This document shows positions 45,081 to 57,949 of a DNA stretch of 64,000 nucleotides, one piece after another. The DNA is taken from the NCBI GenBank assembly GCA_007115705.1, contig QXEO01000339.1:7652518-7716517 (forward strand), written 5' to 3'. The stretch is from Dactylis glomerata. Lineage: Eukaryota > Streptophyta > Magnoliopsida > Poales > Poaceae. Made by a program: the position numbers and the translations under genes. Below the pieces are notes generated by a model. The model was not told the origin of the DNA. It worked only from the letters and a program-made list of their open reading frames with translations, and did not search any database. The first letter of the stretch is position 1. Each line of letters opens with the position of its first letter.

Positions 45081-46400
45081 ACCTCACATGGCTTCAGCCA
45101 CAAACTCAAACATCACATGACCATCAAAATCTCCAAGACAACGGCGTAACAACACACATCATCCTCGCTTGAATTCTATCCCACCCACTGTTTCCCGCGT
45201 CTAGAGGATTGTTTCACGATTCAGCCGAGGCATGGTGGTTGTTGTGAAATAAAAACAAAATGATGCCAATGCTTCACTGAACATAGAATGTCTAAGAACT
45301 GAACCATATATATCTCATACATAATATACATGAATATGTGAAGGAAACAAGGAAAACATCTGCTGATAGATAGAGTGATAGACATGAAAATAATAGTAGC
45401 AGTATGGGGCAAATGTTTCCTATCAACTAAATATGATACTAACATTTAGACAAAAAATATTAATTGAAGTTGAGAACAACATACATTTTACACACACAGA
45501 AACTTATAAATCTACTTGACAAACTGCTAACAATAAGAAATCACCAATACTAAACATATGAACTTATATGAGAAACTACAAGAATCTTGGCAAGAACGGC
45601 TAATTAATCAGAAGAACCAATGGACAAAAAGCCATGGGTTCCACGAGACTACACCTCCCTACCCCTTTGTTGCAATTCCACTAGTACAAATCCATCAACA
45701 TTAGAACCGCATGAGCATTGGATACACATCTGATAGCTCGCACCAAGCACCTATCCAGCTTCCCCAGTCTTAAATACCCTAGCACCCCCGCTCCGAAATC
45801 AAATCAAACGCCCCAAGGAAAAAAATCAGCGCGCCACGCTACAGACCACTTCAAAGACTGACAAAATTCAGCGCGTGCGGCCGTGCATAGAGGCCAGTAG
45901 CAGGGGAAAGCAGAACGACAGGAAGGGGTCAGGCGAAACACGAACCTGCACTGCCGGCGACTCTTTAGAACCCCCTCTCCAGAGCGAGATCGAGAAATTT
46001 CAACAGCGCGGCTGTACGGAGAGAGAACAGGAGGACTGGAGGAGGGGCGCACAGAGCGAGAGGGACAAGGCAGCAAACCTTCGCCGCCGGCGAACTCTTA
46101 TCAACCAGCCTCCAGCCCTTTCAGATTTACTCATCATCCATCAGGTGAGCCGATGTGCTCGAGGGGAGGCGCCGCTCTCCTCTTCGTGCACTACATCGCT
46201 CTTCGTTCGTTTGTCAGACACCGCTCTCACGGCCTGACCGCCTCCTCCTCGTCAGACACGCGGCACACCAACTGAAAGCTAACGGGCGCACACAATTAAA
46301 CGAGCTCCGCTTATAAAGGGGTCCAGCTCCCATGTAAAACGTGAATCTAAAATACAGCAACGGACGGCCAGAAAAACGAGTGTGCATGAATTGATAAACA
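45081..46400. other. Unassigned region, possible captured gene sequence
   Basis: Mixed composition turning GC-rich after 45800. Short ORFs exist on both strands but none shows a known domain. A TATAAAGG at 46312-46319 on + precedes the GC-rich island. Nothing firm. Confidence 0.35.
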
Positions 46401-46942
46401 GCTAGCTGTTATTTAGGAGAAATCTATTTTTTTTGTTTTTATTACTTGGACGGTTTAGCTTCTGGATAAGGTCGTGGGGAGCTAGCCAACTACGCAGTAT
46501 GGCGACGGCGAGTAGTTTGGAGATTGGAATTGAGGTGCGTATGGCGACGGTGAGCGGTTTCGACTCCGGCTGACTTGGGAGTCGGGAACCAGGCGAGGAG
46601 CAGGTGTGTTCTGTGCTCTCGCTGGATTTCGGTGACGTCGTGGTCGGTCTGCCAAATCTGCGGCGTGGAGTCGCCGTCCCCTGTGCTCGAGCTCCGCCAG
46701 CGCCAAATCGACCGCCCCGGCGCCATCTCCCCCGCCCCCGCGCCGGCAGCACCATCTCCTCCGCACCGTCTTCACCATGCGACGCCGCCGGTCCTCCCTG
46801 TCTCCAGCCTGTCCGGCCGCCATTCATCTCCAACCTCTCCTGCCGTTCGTCTCCGGTCGCTCCTGTCAATCTCGACTTTTCCGAGCAAGAACAAGGTGCC
46901 ATCCATACTTTGACTTTTATTCGATTATCATCCACAAAGTGA
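46401..46942. other. GC-rich island with overlapping ORFs
   Basis: A strongly GC-rich block (about 46500-46880) has open frames on both strands, including 177 codons on - (46935-46402) and 112 codons on +. Protein composition is low-complexity (Pro/Arg/Ser) with no recognised motif. It looks like the 5' exon or promoter of a grass gene, possibly captured. I do not call a gene. Confidence 0.35.
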
Positions 46943-49120
46943 GAGATCGTGTAATACCTTATACGAAATTGGTCCCAAAAGATTACACATTAGTTTTACA
47001 CACTCAAGCTGCATACCATGATTGCCCATTGCTCTGACTACGTTTGGCAGGCCATGGTAGAAAGTTTAGGAGCTTGAGAAATGTAGTTTCTATTAATGTG
47101 CATATACATATTTAGTTCTACTCGCTGCAGTTTTCTTGCTTTAAAACTAAAACTTGAAATAAGTATTTCTGCATCATTTTTAACTTGTTGACTGCAATAG
47201 TATCTCCAGTACATTGCTAGTGGGTCTGCTCAACTTTGTTCTGTGTGAAAATAACAAATTGAAGGCAAATTATACTGTTCTATTAATGGCATTATGAACC
47301 AATGAATTTCATAGCGTCTGGTACACCACATTTGGCTCAAGGTGGCATAAACAAGTAACATCTAGATCTATCATATGTGCAGCCGTAGATACCACTAATA
47401 GCAGTTTATCAACTAGACAGTGATTAGTTTTTGCTTATTTCATTTCTACATTGGGTTCTGATAATCTTACAAGGCCAAGAGGTTCTGCATCTGTCATCTT
47501 ACCTTGCTATTGAAAATAGACAAATAGCTCAGGAATCAGGATAACATGTTCATGTTATATCTCACTATTGCTCCCAATCAAACTGAAATGGTAGCTACTG
47601 AATGTGGAGCCACTTGAAAAGGAGCCTAGGAGTATTATTTTCCATGGATAATGTAGCCTTCACTTCTAAACAAAGACATCATCGTCCACTTATCACTTAT
47701 CATTTCCACCTCCGTATATGTCTTCTAAAATAAAATATCCTGATATTGACTGATGTTTCATAAATCTTTTGTTTGCCATCTGAGTTCAATGTACCATTTT
47801 GTTTACTGCTGAACATAGTAAAGAAATGTTCAGAATGAAGACAAAAAAGTTATGTCCCCGTCTATGTTATCCACTGCTTCCCTTTCTTCTTGGTATACCA
47901 TTTCTGGAGCGAACTTCTGCAGAAACTGCACATTTTATAGTTGCTATATCTTGCAGACCTGTCAATTCAAGTAAGATCAATTTCTTCTTTCGGAGTTCTT
48001 ACAACTCCCATAGACATGCCTTTATTTGGTGAGTTTAATATCGGTTCATCTACATAATTATGTCCATGCTTTTTCATATATTGCTAGCTATAAGCGAGTC
48101 AATATATCGGAAAAACTTCACTTCACATTTATCTGTCTATTTTGGGCAGATTGTGGCTTATTTTTGGCGACCAGTAGCTTGGGTACGTTCGGCACATAAC
48201 TATTATACTTAACCGAATTATGGACTAGATCTATCAAGATAACGATATTATGCAACTCTCCTGTACTTAAACTGAATCTAGTTTACCTGTTATTACATTC
48301 AATATTTTTTACAAGGCTTAGCCTGCTTATTTCCTTCTTTCTTAGCCTGCTAGCAATTCGCAGAATTGTAACCAGATACTTATAGTCTTGTATCAGTGAT
48401 TTTGATCATTACTCCAATAATAAATACAATTTGTTTCCTAGTCAACATTCAATGTTGCTGCAAACCAAGCATCTGCACATGTTTCTTAGGGAAATCCAAT
48501 TTCTATCATCAGGTTTCAGCTGTGTAGGTAAATACAAACTGCTTGTCATGCCGCTCAAGCTTACCATGGTGTACAATGTTCTTAGAATTACTACCCTGAT
48601 TTTTTGAGTAACCATCAAAATGTCGTCCAGTGGAATTAATGTAGTAACAAAATATAGGTTACACCAAGTCATGTATTTCACTACATATTCAATTACTAAT
48701 TCCTTCATTTTTTTTATAGGCTTGTTAGGCCTTGCTTGTATTATTCTATGTGAACACAAAGGTTATGGCAGTCAATCGTGCAAAGTCGAATGCTGTGTAT
48801 CAGCTGATTTAATCAAGAATAATCTTACGGATGTGTGTAATACAGCAGATACCAATTCAAAGGAAGTCATTACATCGATAGCGTGCAATACTGCTTGGTG
48901 GTGCTGTGAAAAAGCACAGCTGTCTTTTTACGTTGGCTGGCAGGTTCTTACGTCACTGCTTTAGAAAAACAGAAAAAGACGCGCACGACCAGGCTTCCTC
49001 CGGCAGTTGGGCGCGTAAGTTTATTACGTCGCATGCAAGTTCTTACGACGCGTGGGATTGGAAACTGACGCGGGCTCGCTCGCTGGCTGGTTGAGCCCGA
49101 TGGGTTCCGTGCGCTGCATA
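46943..49120. other. AT-rich region without recognisable gene
   Basis: About 2.2 kb of intron-like AT-rich DNA. Short ORFs only (e.g. 114 codons at 48620-48964), none with a known domain. GC-rich sequence at 48960-49110 leads into the right arm of the outer TIR element. Confidence 0.5.
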
Positions 49121-49150
49121 GATCCGGGTGCAGAATAACTATTCTGCATC
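49121..49150 (-). repeat. Right terminal inverted repeat of outer element
   Basis: Reverse complement of the left arm. It contains TGCAGAATA-AC-TATTCTGCA, a perfect 9-bp stem with a 2-nt loop. A further copy of TTATTCTGCACCCG starts near 49212 in the same orientation as the left arm at 6360. Confidence 0.65.
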
Positions 49151-49366
49151 TAAGGAGTTAAATAGTGCGACTCTATATAAACTTTTTTGTTATTTTCACA
49201 TTCCAGTGAATATTATTCTGCACCCGAGCCATCCAACGCACCATCTGGTCCGCTCGGTTCGTAGCCGCGTAGGCCAGGCCAGCCCCGCATGCGTAAGAAA
49301 GACTGCATGTGACGTAAAATAACGACAGGATGCATTGAATCCACTGCAACGTCTCAGCCATAGTGT

Positions 49367-49735
49367 TTTGGCTCATAGGGGCAAATGCACATATTATGAA
49401 AATACATTTTAAATATATTTAAAAGAAATAAAAAAAATGAACAAAAAGTTCTGGGTATGCATATGAACATTCTATGTCCATCCATTAAATTTTGGTGAGA
49501 AAGGACATTTTTGATGGTCTGTGTAAAAATAACAAAAAACAGTTACGTAAATAGCAATTTTATAGCATAAAAATTTGCCTTTTTTACACAGGTCATAAAA
49601 ATTATCTTTTTTTTACAAAACTTGGTGAGTGAACATAAAATGCCTAGATGCACGCTAAGAATTTTTGTTCAGAATTTTTAGATATTTTCAAAAATGATTT
49701 TAGACCAGCGGGTTCATATGCTCGTATGAGCCAAA
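49367..49735. mobile_element. Foldback MITE-like element (about 370 bp)
   Basis: Ends TTTGGCTCATA and TATGAGCCAAA are inverted. Imperfect pairing continues inward over most of each arm, e.g. TGAACAAAAAGTTCT against its counterpart near 49668, and GGTCTGTGTAAAAA against TTTTTACACAGGTC. The AT-rich middle is short. No clear target duplication. Confidence 0.65.
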
Positions 49736-50489
49736 GTGGATTTCTGCTCAGGCAGGCCACAAACTATCTTTTGAGAACTACCGGTGTAAGAATAGTGAAA
49801 TCTAACGTAAACTTTGGGACAAAAATATGTCCAGCATTCAGCCCCGTTGAAACATTACCATAAGAGTAAGGTAACTCGGCTGTCATAGTGCAGCACTGTT
49901 TCTATTATATATTATTTCCCATTAAAAAATTCGGGCACATTATGTCACCTAAAATTTCCAGGTGCCAGCGTAGGATAGAAATCCTAGCATAATGACATGA
50001 CACAACTCCAATACATGTACTCCGAGGGCATATTAAAAAAGATACAGTGATGCACAAAACGTGTCTGTAAGAACTACGTACCTCATCTACCAAAAAGAAC
50101 TAGCTACCTCATCTGCCCAAAAAGATAAATATTGGAATGATCTTTGTAATAATATTACATTCTCCAACTGGCATGATCATCTGTGGAGTGAAAACCACTG
50201 ACAGTCATTGCTATTAAGCACTGACGACATGCTAGTTCCTTTCCATTTGCCCCAATTTCCAGGCGTACTTAGTTGAGACCAGAAGTTATGCCTTTCTCAT
50301 TTCAGTGCTGAGCAATGAGCAGTTCTTGTTTTATACCTGAAATAGCAGAGTATGTAAGAAACATCCAAAAAGGATACACAAACAAAGAGATAAGAAAAAA
50401 ATGAAGAGAAGGTGCACTATATCGTTGGACAATGCAAGAGATTTATTTATCAAAGTTAAAGTTTTGGTGAATAATTAGGTACCACTAGT
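49736..50489. other. Intergenic, nothing recognised
   Basis: AT-rich DNA between the MITE and the first LINE. A small hairpin (TAGGATAGAAATCCTA) near 49970 is the only structure noted. Confidence 0.5.
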
Positions 50490-50684
50490 TTGTAGTGGGG
50501 TTCGAGCATATCTCTGATGGCGTGAGCTGGTGACGTCACGCTAGGGTTAGGCGATCCGACTCGCGTACGTCCTCCATGGCCGGGATCTCCGATCTCGACT
50601 CGATGGTGAGCATCGTACTCGATTCCTGGCTCGGATTCTCGTCTCGAGGGTGGTCTGATCCTTCGTCACGCTGAGCGTCGGCTG

Positions 50685-53600
50685 GTGTTACTTGATCGCG
50701 AAGGGATCGCGGTAGACGTTCGTCAGGCGGATCCTTCATATCCGATCGTGGCGGGATCATCGATCAAATTTCCTTATTATCTCGCGGTGGTCGGGGATAT
50801 CTGGGCTTCTCCTACTGCGCCTACCCGCTTGGGCCGATCTCCTGTGAGACCTCGTAGGGTGTTGGGGCCGAGGGCACTGTTTCCTTCGGGCCAGGTCTTG
50901 GCCCGCGAAGATTCCAGGCCGGATCATGGTGGATTGGAGCGCGATTCTGGCATCCTTCCGTCGATGGCGGCCACGTGTGCGCCATTGACGTGTCCCGATC
51001 AGAGCTCGGCTGATTCTGTTATCACTAGGGTTACGTCTCCGCTGTTGTCCCCATCCGCGCAGATCTCACGTTTCCAGCACATCTGGGACCGAGGAAGAGC
51101 GGCGGGGGCTCCTAGAGTTGTCTTCGTTGACAGAGAGATTAGATCGTCGATTCTCCGCCCTGCTCAGCCGTCTTCGTGGCGGGGGACGGTGTCCGATGAT
51201 AGCCGGAGCTTCGCGGCGGTCACAAGGTCAGCTCCGATGTCTAGCTTCGGGCGTGGTGGGCGTGGGGGTCCTCAGTACCCAAATCGCCCTAACTACGCTC
51301 CAAGGAGGCCGCCTGGTGGTTTTGCGGCGGGAGCTTTCGATGGTGGCACGTCGAGGAATCAGATCCAGCGCGGCGCGGATCGAGATTTCTAGGAGGGGAA
51401 TCGAGACCGCGGACAAGATCTTCATCAGCAACGCGGCTTCTACGACCAGGAGGAAGATCCGAGGGATCAGCGTGGCCGCGATTTCGGACGGCAGGGGAAT
51501 CAGCGCAGGGGGAACTACAACTCGCAAGGCAACAGATCTCGCAGCAGAGAATCTCGCGAGGTACGTTTTAATCCTAATCGCTTGGGTGCGATTGCTCCTC
51601 AAGAGCGCTCTGTTGGTTTAGCCCTTCGTGCTGAGCCAAATCAGAGCAACAGAGATCGTTGGGCTCATAGGCCAAAAATGAGGGAGGTCGAATCTGACAA
51701 CTCTGCCAACAACTCGCTTAGAGATTTCGACCAGAGGGGTGGTCCTGTTAGCAGCTCAGTGGCAGCTTCTAACGTGAACATGAGGAATCCTGATGGGCGC
51801 AATGAGGTGCGTCAGCAAAATCAGATGCAGGATGAGCGTAGGGAGGTGGTCAATGAGGTGATTCCTGAGAGAAATGTTTAGTTTCGGGAGAATAGGAACC
51901 AAGTGCTTGCGGCTGGAGACATTTGCACAATTTGTGGTGATGTGCACTCTGACAACTTCATTCTCTCTGAACGACAGCCTTGGGAAGTTGCAGCTCCCTT
52001 TGTGGGCGCAGCTGTTCCAGGATATGGATTTTTTGTAATCCCTGACATTAGAAATGCTGCCCCTACCAAGAAAATTTATCAGGGTGTTGTTGAAATTCTG
52101 GAAGGAGATATGTCAGCAAATCAGGTGGAACATGAATTTACCCAGTGGGCTGGTCCCAATTGCAATTGGAGATGGTATGCCAAGCCAATGTCTGCCAAGA
52201 AGTTTCTGATGCGTTTTCCTAGTGCCAGGGACATTGATGCTTGGGTTCATTTTGGTAGGACAAATCTTAGGACAATGCCGAATGCGGTGGTTAAAGTTGT
52301 TCCTTGGTTTCCTGGATATGGTGCTACTGGTGATTTAGATTCAGCCTGGTTTCAGGTGAAAGGGATTCCTATTGATAATAGAAACTGTCCAGTGGCTACT
52401 TATGCTGGTAGCACTGTTGGGAGGACTTTGGCTGTTGACAGACACAACCTTAATAATGTTGATTATGTCAGGATTTTGATTGGTAACTTGAATGTGGCCT
52501 TGGTTCCACCAGTTGTTTCAAATGTCTACATTGGTACCAGCTTTTATGATCTTGAGTTTACCAGAGAAATTCCAAGAGGAAGACCTCAGGCTGAAACTGC
52601 TCCTGTTCTTGTTGAGCAATCTGATCAGAACAGGCCTGTTCCTGATAGGGCTCCTGTTGCTGGACATTCTCCCAAGAGAACTAGACTTGATACTTCTGGA
52701 AATAGTAGAAATGTGGGCAATCAGTCAGCCCCAGGTGGGTTTATGAGAGATGCCAGGGTGTCTTACCAAGCTTCAATTCCTGATAGACAGATCCAGGTGG
52801 TACAACCTATTCAGGAGTCTGACCCAAGAGGAAAGAGAAAAGCTACTGATATTGTCCCCTCTATGGACAGTGATGAGGAAGAGGAATCATCAATGGGTGA
52901 GAAAGCCAGGATGTTGGGTTATGGGGCACCAAAGCAATCTATTGGTGACTCCAGTGCTTCTAGAGTTTCTCCTGCTATGGACCATTATCCTGCTTATTTA
53001 GAATACTTGGCAAGGCCAAGAATAACAGATGGAGTGGTTGAAAATGTTGGGGAGCCACTACAAAATGAACTTACTTATGAAGAATTTTTGAGAGACTTGT
53101 TAAAATCCAGAAGTGACAAATGCTATATGTGGAGGGAACAGCTGGAAAAAATTCGTGGGGCTCAGCTTGACCCTGTGGTTGAGTCTCCTCTTGATCAATC
53201 AATGGACTCTGCTAACCTCTCATCTCAGGAAGCTGCCATTTCCTCTGAAAATGGTGCAGCTAATGTACCTCATGTTTCTACAGTAAGAATTACTGAATTG
53301 CCTTCTAGTCCTGTCAGCAGTGCTGCTGCAAGAATTAGGTCCTCTGTACCTACGATTCCTACTCCTGAACAGCCACAACCTAATCGTGCAAGTGCTAGGA
53401 TTCAAGCTGAAGGAAGATCCCAGATCAGTATCTTGGAGAAAGCCAAACAATCTACAAAGGAGAAGAATATTGAAGGTAATGTTTCAGTCAATGTTAACTC
53501 TTTTTCTGTTCTTCAGGATGATGTTATTCTTGATAAGGCTTTAGAAATTGGGATTGATGCTGCATCTCTTCCATTAGCTACTATTCATTTGCTTAAAGAC

Positions 53601-53921
53601 TTGGAATCTGCAAGAGATAATCTAACTAATAAACAAATCATTAAGAATGCTAACTCAAAAATTGTGGAAATAGAAAATGAGAATTCTGGGGAGGATGATA
53701 ATGATCTGCTTGGTAATGAGGATAATTTGGAAGAATTTACTCCTGTAGTTTCCAGGAGAACTAAGAAAAATCTGAAGAAGTTATCTGGTGGTAAAAAATC
53801 AAATCAAGGGGTACCCCTCTATGGTACAAAATCCCTTCGAAAAGGAAGTAATAATCACCCTCTGTGTGATATTATTACTGGTCCTAGGCTGAGAAGTCAT
53901 AAAGCAAAATATTCAAAATGA
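50685..53921 (+). pseudogene. LINE-1 (plus) ORF1, nucleic-acid-binding protein, two stops
   Basis: One frame with in-frame TAG at 51390-51392 and 51879-51881, ending TGA 53919-53921. The start is uncertain: the first in-frame start is a GTG at 50685 and an ATG was not found. The N-terminal part is Arg/Gly-rich (GRGGRGGPQYPNRPN). A Cys motif CTICGD lies at about 51930, followed by a region (ILEGDMSANQVEHEFTQW ... FLMRFPSARDIDAWVHFG) that fits the DUF4283/RRM-like domain of plant LINE ORF1 proteins. The remainder is acidic and Ser-rich. Expected role: binding of LINE RNA. Confidence 0.78.
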
Positions 53922-56900
53922 TAGGCCTCATTATGAATTGCAGAGGGGTGGGTAAAAAGGGTTTTTCTTTCTGTCTCCGAGATCTCATTTATGAACATGG
54001 TTTTGATTTTATTGGACTTCAAGAAACAATGAAAAAAAGGTTGATAGCTCTGTTTGGAGGAAGTTTGATGTTGACAATTCTTATAATTGGCTCTGGTCTC
54101 CCTCTGTGGGACGGTCTGGTGGGATTCTTTGTGGCATCAAATCCTCTAGATTTAATGTCACAGACTTCTCTGTGGGGAGATTTTTTGTTAAGGCAAAGGA
54201 GAAAGACCTGAAGCTTCAGAAGGAATGCTGGTTAATAATTGTGTATGGGGCAGCTCAGGATGAGGATAAGGACTCTTTTTTTCAGATTTTTTTTGATATT
54301 TGTGAAAATCTGGATATCCCTACTCTAATTGGTGGGGACTTTAATATTCCGAGGTTTGCTAACGAGAAGAATAAAGGTGGAGGGGTAACAAGATTTTCTG
54401 ATGAGTTTAATTCAATCATTAATAGACTTGCTCTCAGGGAAATTCCTTTGAGTGGTGGTATTTATACTTGGTCAAATAATCTAGAAAAAACCCTACTCTG
54501 GAAAAGTTGGACAGGATTCTGATTAATGATGTCTGGGAAAATCTTTTCCCACTAACTTGTGCTAGGAAAATTCCAAGAGTAATGTCAGATCATAATCCCA
54601 TTGTTTTGGATACTAAAGAGGTTGTTGAGATCAGGAGTAGAGAATTTAGATTTGAGAAATCCTGGTTGTTGCATCCTGATTTCCAGATGAGAGTGGAAAA
54701 AGCTTGGAAAACTCCTGTGAAAGGGAATGATAGTATCAGTGTGTTCCAAGAAAAGTTGAGGAATGTGAAAAACAGTCTGAAAGGTTGGGGAGCAAATATC
54801 AGAGGTGACTCTTTGAAACATAAAAAGGAGTTGTTGTGTGAATTGGAAAATTTGGAAGTTCTAGAGGAAGATAATATATTACCTGGCCCTTTGTTTGCCA
54901 GAAAAGGGGAAATTCAGTTTAAACTCATGAAAATTTATGAGGAGGAGGAGTTGTATTGGTTTAATAGATCAAGTGAGAAGTGGTTGCTGGAAGGTGATAA
55001 CAATACTGCCTATTTCCATCGTGTGGCTAATGGAAGAATAAGGAAAAATACAATGTACTCATTGAAGAAGGAAGATATTCACATCCAGGGGACAGCTAAC
55101 CTGTTAACTCATGTTACTGAATACTATAAAATGCTCTTTGGGCCTGGGGAAGGGAATCTGATGCAGCTTGCTGATAATATTTGGTCTACTCAGGAGAAGT
55201 TGTCTGCTGAGGATAATTTGGTCCTTAATGAACCTTTCTCTGAGGAGGAGGTAAAAGCTGCAATCAATAGTATGGTGAAAAACAAAGCTCCAGGTCCTGA
55301 TGGAATTCCTGTTGAGTTCTATCAGTCCTGTTGGTCTATTATAAAGGATGACATCATGAATATTTTTTGTGATTGGAAACAAGGGGTGTTGAATCTTTAC
55401 AGACTGAACTTTGGCATGATTATTTTGTTGCAAAAATCTCCTGATGCAGACATTATACAAAAATATAGATCTATTTGTTTACTTCAGGTTCTATATAAGT
55501 GGTTAACCAAGGTTGCTACCCTCAGAGTAGAACCTTTCATGGATAAGTTGATTTCTCCTTGTCAAACAGCCTTTATCAAGGGGAGGAACATCATGGATGG
55601 TGTAATGTCCCTGCATGAAATTTTGCATGAGGCAAAAAGAAAAAACAGCAGGGTGTGGTGTTAAAGTTGGATTTTGAAAAGGCTTATGACAAAGTGGATT
55701 GGAATTACCTTATGAAATGTATTTCACAGAAAGGTTTCTGTGAGGAATGGTGTGATAGGATTGGTGGAATTATCAAAAATGGCACTCTTTGTGTGAAAAT
55801 TAATAATACAAGGGGAAAAGACTTTGGCAGTCATAGAGGAGTAAGGCAGGGTGACCCTTTTTCTCCTTTTCTGTTCAATATTGCTGCTGAGGGTTTGGCT
55901 AAGATGATTGCTCAGGCCCAAGAGGCCAAATTGGTAACTGGTTTGGTTCCTCATTTGATTGAGAATGGAGTGATGATCCTCCAATATGCTGATGAGACAA
56001 TCTTACTAATTCAAGATGACATGGAGCAAATTATTCATTTGAAATTAATTTTGTACATGTTCGAAGCTATGTCAGGTCTGAAAATTAATTTCTTGAAAAG
56101 TGAAATCATGATGGTTCTACATGATGATGAAAAGAAAGTAATTTACTCTGACATTTTTGGTTGTCAGTTGGGATGTTGGCCAATTAAGTATCTGGGGGTA
56201 CCTGTTTGTGGATCTCGTTTGAGGGTTTCTGATGTGGATTATCTTTCAGAAAAATTACTAAAAAAGCTGGATGGTTGGGTGGGCCACTCCTCTTTGATTG
56301 GTGGGAGATTTTCTCTCATTCAATCCTCTTTGAGCAGCACACTGATATACCATATGTCCATGTATATGCTCCCTCTTACAAATTTGGAGAAAATGAATAA
56401 GATAATCAGGAAGTTCTTCTGGGGAGGGAACAGTGAGAAGAGAAAGTATCATCTAGTGAAATGGGACCTGGTCTGTAAGCCTAGACAAAAAGGTGGGTTG
56501 GGAATTAAGAACTTGCAATTGTTTAATTACTGCTTGTTATGCAAGTGGTGGTGGAAATTGGAATCAGAAAATGGCCTCTGGCAGAGATTGGTTAAAGCCA
56601 AGTATGATATTGACAAGAGCTTACACCATATAAAGCTGAGAAGTGATGACTCTCCTGTGTGGAAGGATCTGTTGAAAGTAAAACATTTTTATCTCAAATA
56701 TAGGGTGATGGTTGTTGGGAATGGCAAATCAACTGACTTTTGGAATGATGCCTGGTGTGGATCTGTTCCTTTTTGTGAGAAATATCCACAATTGTTTGAG
56801 ATTTGTTTAGATCAAGTTCTGACTGTGGCTGAAGCTGCAGCCCTAAATTGGCAATTCAGATACAGGCATTGGATGAATCCTGTGATTCAGTCTCAATGGC

Positions 56901-57538
56901 GCTCTATGAGGGATAAGTTGGCTATGGTAGCCCTTAACAGTGATCAGGATAAGGCTAAGTGGAATCTTACTAAATCAGGGACCTTTTCGGTCAAATCTCT
57001 GTACAATGAACTCTCGGCTGTTGGGGTCGACAGAAATTTTAAGCAACTCTGGAAAGCTAAGATTCCCCTTAAAATCAAAATTTGGCTCTGGTTAATCTGG
57101 CATAATGCAATAGCTACTAAAGATAATATGAAAAAAAGAAATTGGGTTGGTAGTTTCATTTGCCAGTTTTGTCCTAATGATGAAAGTATTTCTCATTTAT
57201 TCTTTACTTGTCCCATGGCCGCTTACATGTGGAGTACAATCAGCACAGTTCTTGGAGTGTTCACTAGGCCTTCTTGCTTTACCCAGTATTTCTGGTGGAT
57301 TGCTAAAATTCTTCCTGTTGGTTCTAACTTTCATATAGTTGGAATTGCAGCATTATGTTGGGCTATTTGGAAAACCAGAAATAATGCTTGCTTTGAGGGC
57401 AAACTTATTTCCTCTCCTGTTGGTTTGATCTGCTACATGTGTGCTTTTCTTCGGTATTGGGCAGGTCTGCAGGGTGAAAAAGACAAGGAGCTTTTGCTGG
57501 AAGGTGCGTCTTTAGAGAGGAGCAACGGCTGCTCATGA
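53918..57538 (+). pseudogene. LINE-1 (plus) ORF2: endonuclease, reverse transcriptase, zf-RVT
   Basis: ATG 53918 overlaps the ORF1 stop. The endonuclease domain starts with NCRGVG and LQET; GGDFNIPRF is near 54330 and SDHNPI near 54590. RT shows KAPGPDGIP (about 55290), the fingers motif TAFIKGRNIMDG and the YADE active site at 55985-55996, where YADD is normal. A zf-RVT (CQFCPNDESISHLFFTC) lies at 57160-57211. Three one-base losses in homopolymers break the frame: A-run 54032-54038, A-run 54485-54490, G-run 55651-55653. With the altered active site this copy is surely inactive. Confidence 0.88.
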
Positions 57539-57908
57539 GGTGGCTAGGCAAAGGATTCCAAGAGCTAGGATCCAGGAGGAAGTTGATGAAGATGAGGAGG
57601 TTTCTGTCTGAAGCAGAGTGATAAAAACCTTTGAGAAGAACCTGGAAAGTTTTGAGGTTGTGGTTGAAAGCGATCTGAACTCCAGCTCAGTCTAGTTTCC
57701 TAGTCTGTCCTTTTGAGCTTTGCACTGTCTCTTGGTGCTGTTATGTACGTTAGTTTGTCGTTAAAAACTATGTTTTAGGTTACCTTAGTAGCAGAGCCCT
57801 CGCTGCTGGTTTGTAACCTGGTGTTTTCCCCCGTTGTCGTACTTTTTATTTTTGTTTTGGATCTTGTAAGACCTTTGTTCTGTTATCCTTTGATAATGGA
57901 ACCCAGCT

Positions 57909-57928
57909 CCATACGTGGGGACGTATGG
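57909..57928 (+). other. 3'-terminal stem-loop of plus LINE
   Basis: CCATACGT-GGGG-ACGTATGG, a perfect 8-bp stem with a 4-nt loop, directly before the A-rich tail. 3' stem-loops of plant L1 elements are known as recognition structures for reverse transcription. Confidence 0.8.
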
Positions 57929-57949
57929 AAAAAAAGAAAAGAAAAAAAA

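Larger units (their letters stand above)
6361..49150. mobile_element. Candidate outer TIR element, 42.8 kb with nested insertions
   Basis: 6361-6391 and the reverse complement of 49121-49150 match over about 30 bp with one indel (GATGYAGAATA...TTATTCTGCACCCGGATC). Weaker inverted similarity continues outward to TATATAG near 6334 and CTATATA near 49178. Without the 2.4-kb transposon and the LTR nest the element would be about 7.7 kb. It contains a tandem duplication with B3-domain fragments and a GC-rich island. No transposase is recognised and no clean target duplication is visible, so boundaries and superfamily are uncertain. The two arms could also belong to separate elements of one family. 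Confidence 0.5.
50490..57949 (+). mobile_element. L1-type LINE, near full length, degenerate
   Basis: Has a 5' UTR, ORF1, ORF2 (endonuclease, RT, zf-RVT), a 3' UTR with stem-loop and an A-rich tail (57929-57949). ORF1 has two stops, ORF2 three frameshifts. The exact 5' end and target duplication are not clear. ORF1 and ORF2 overlap as ATGA. Confidence 0.88.
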
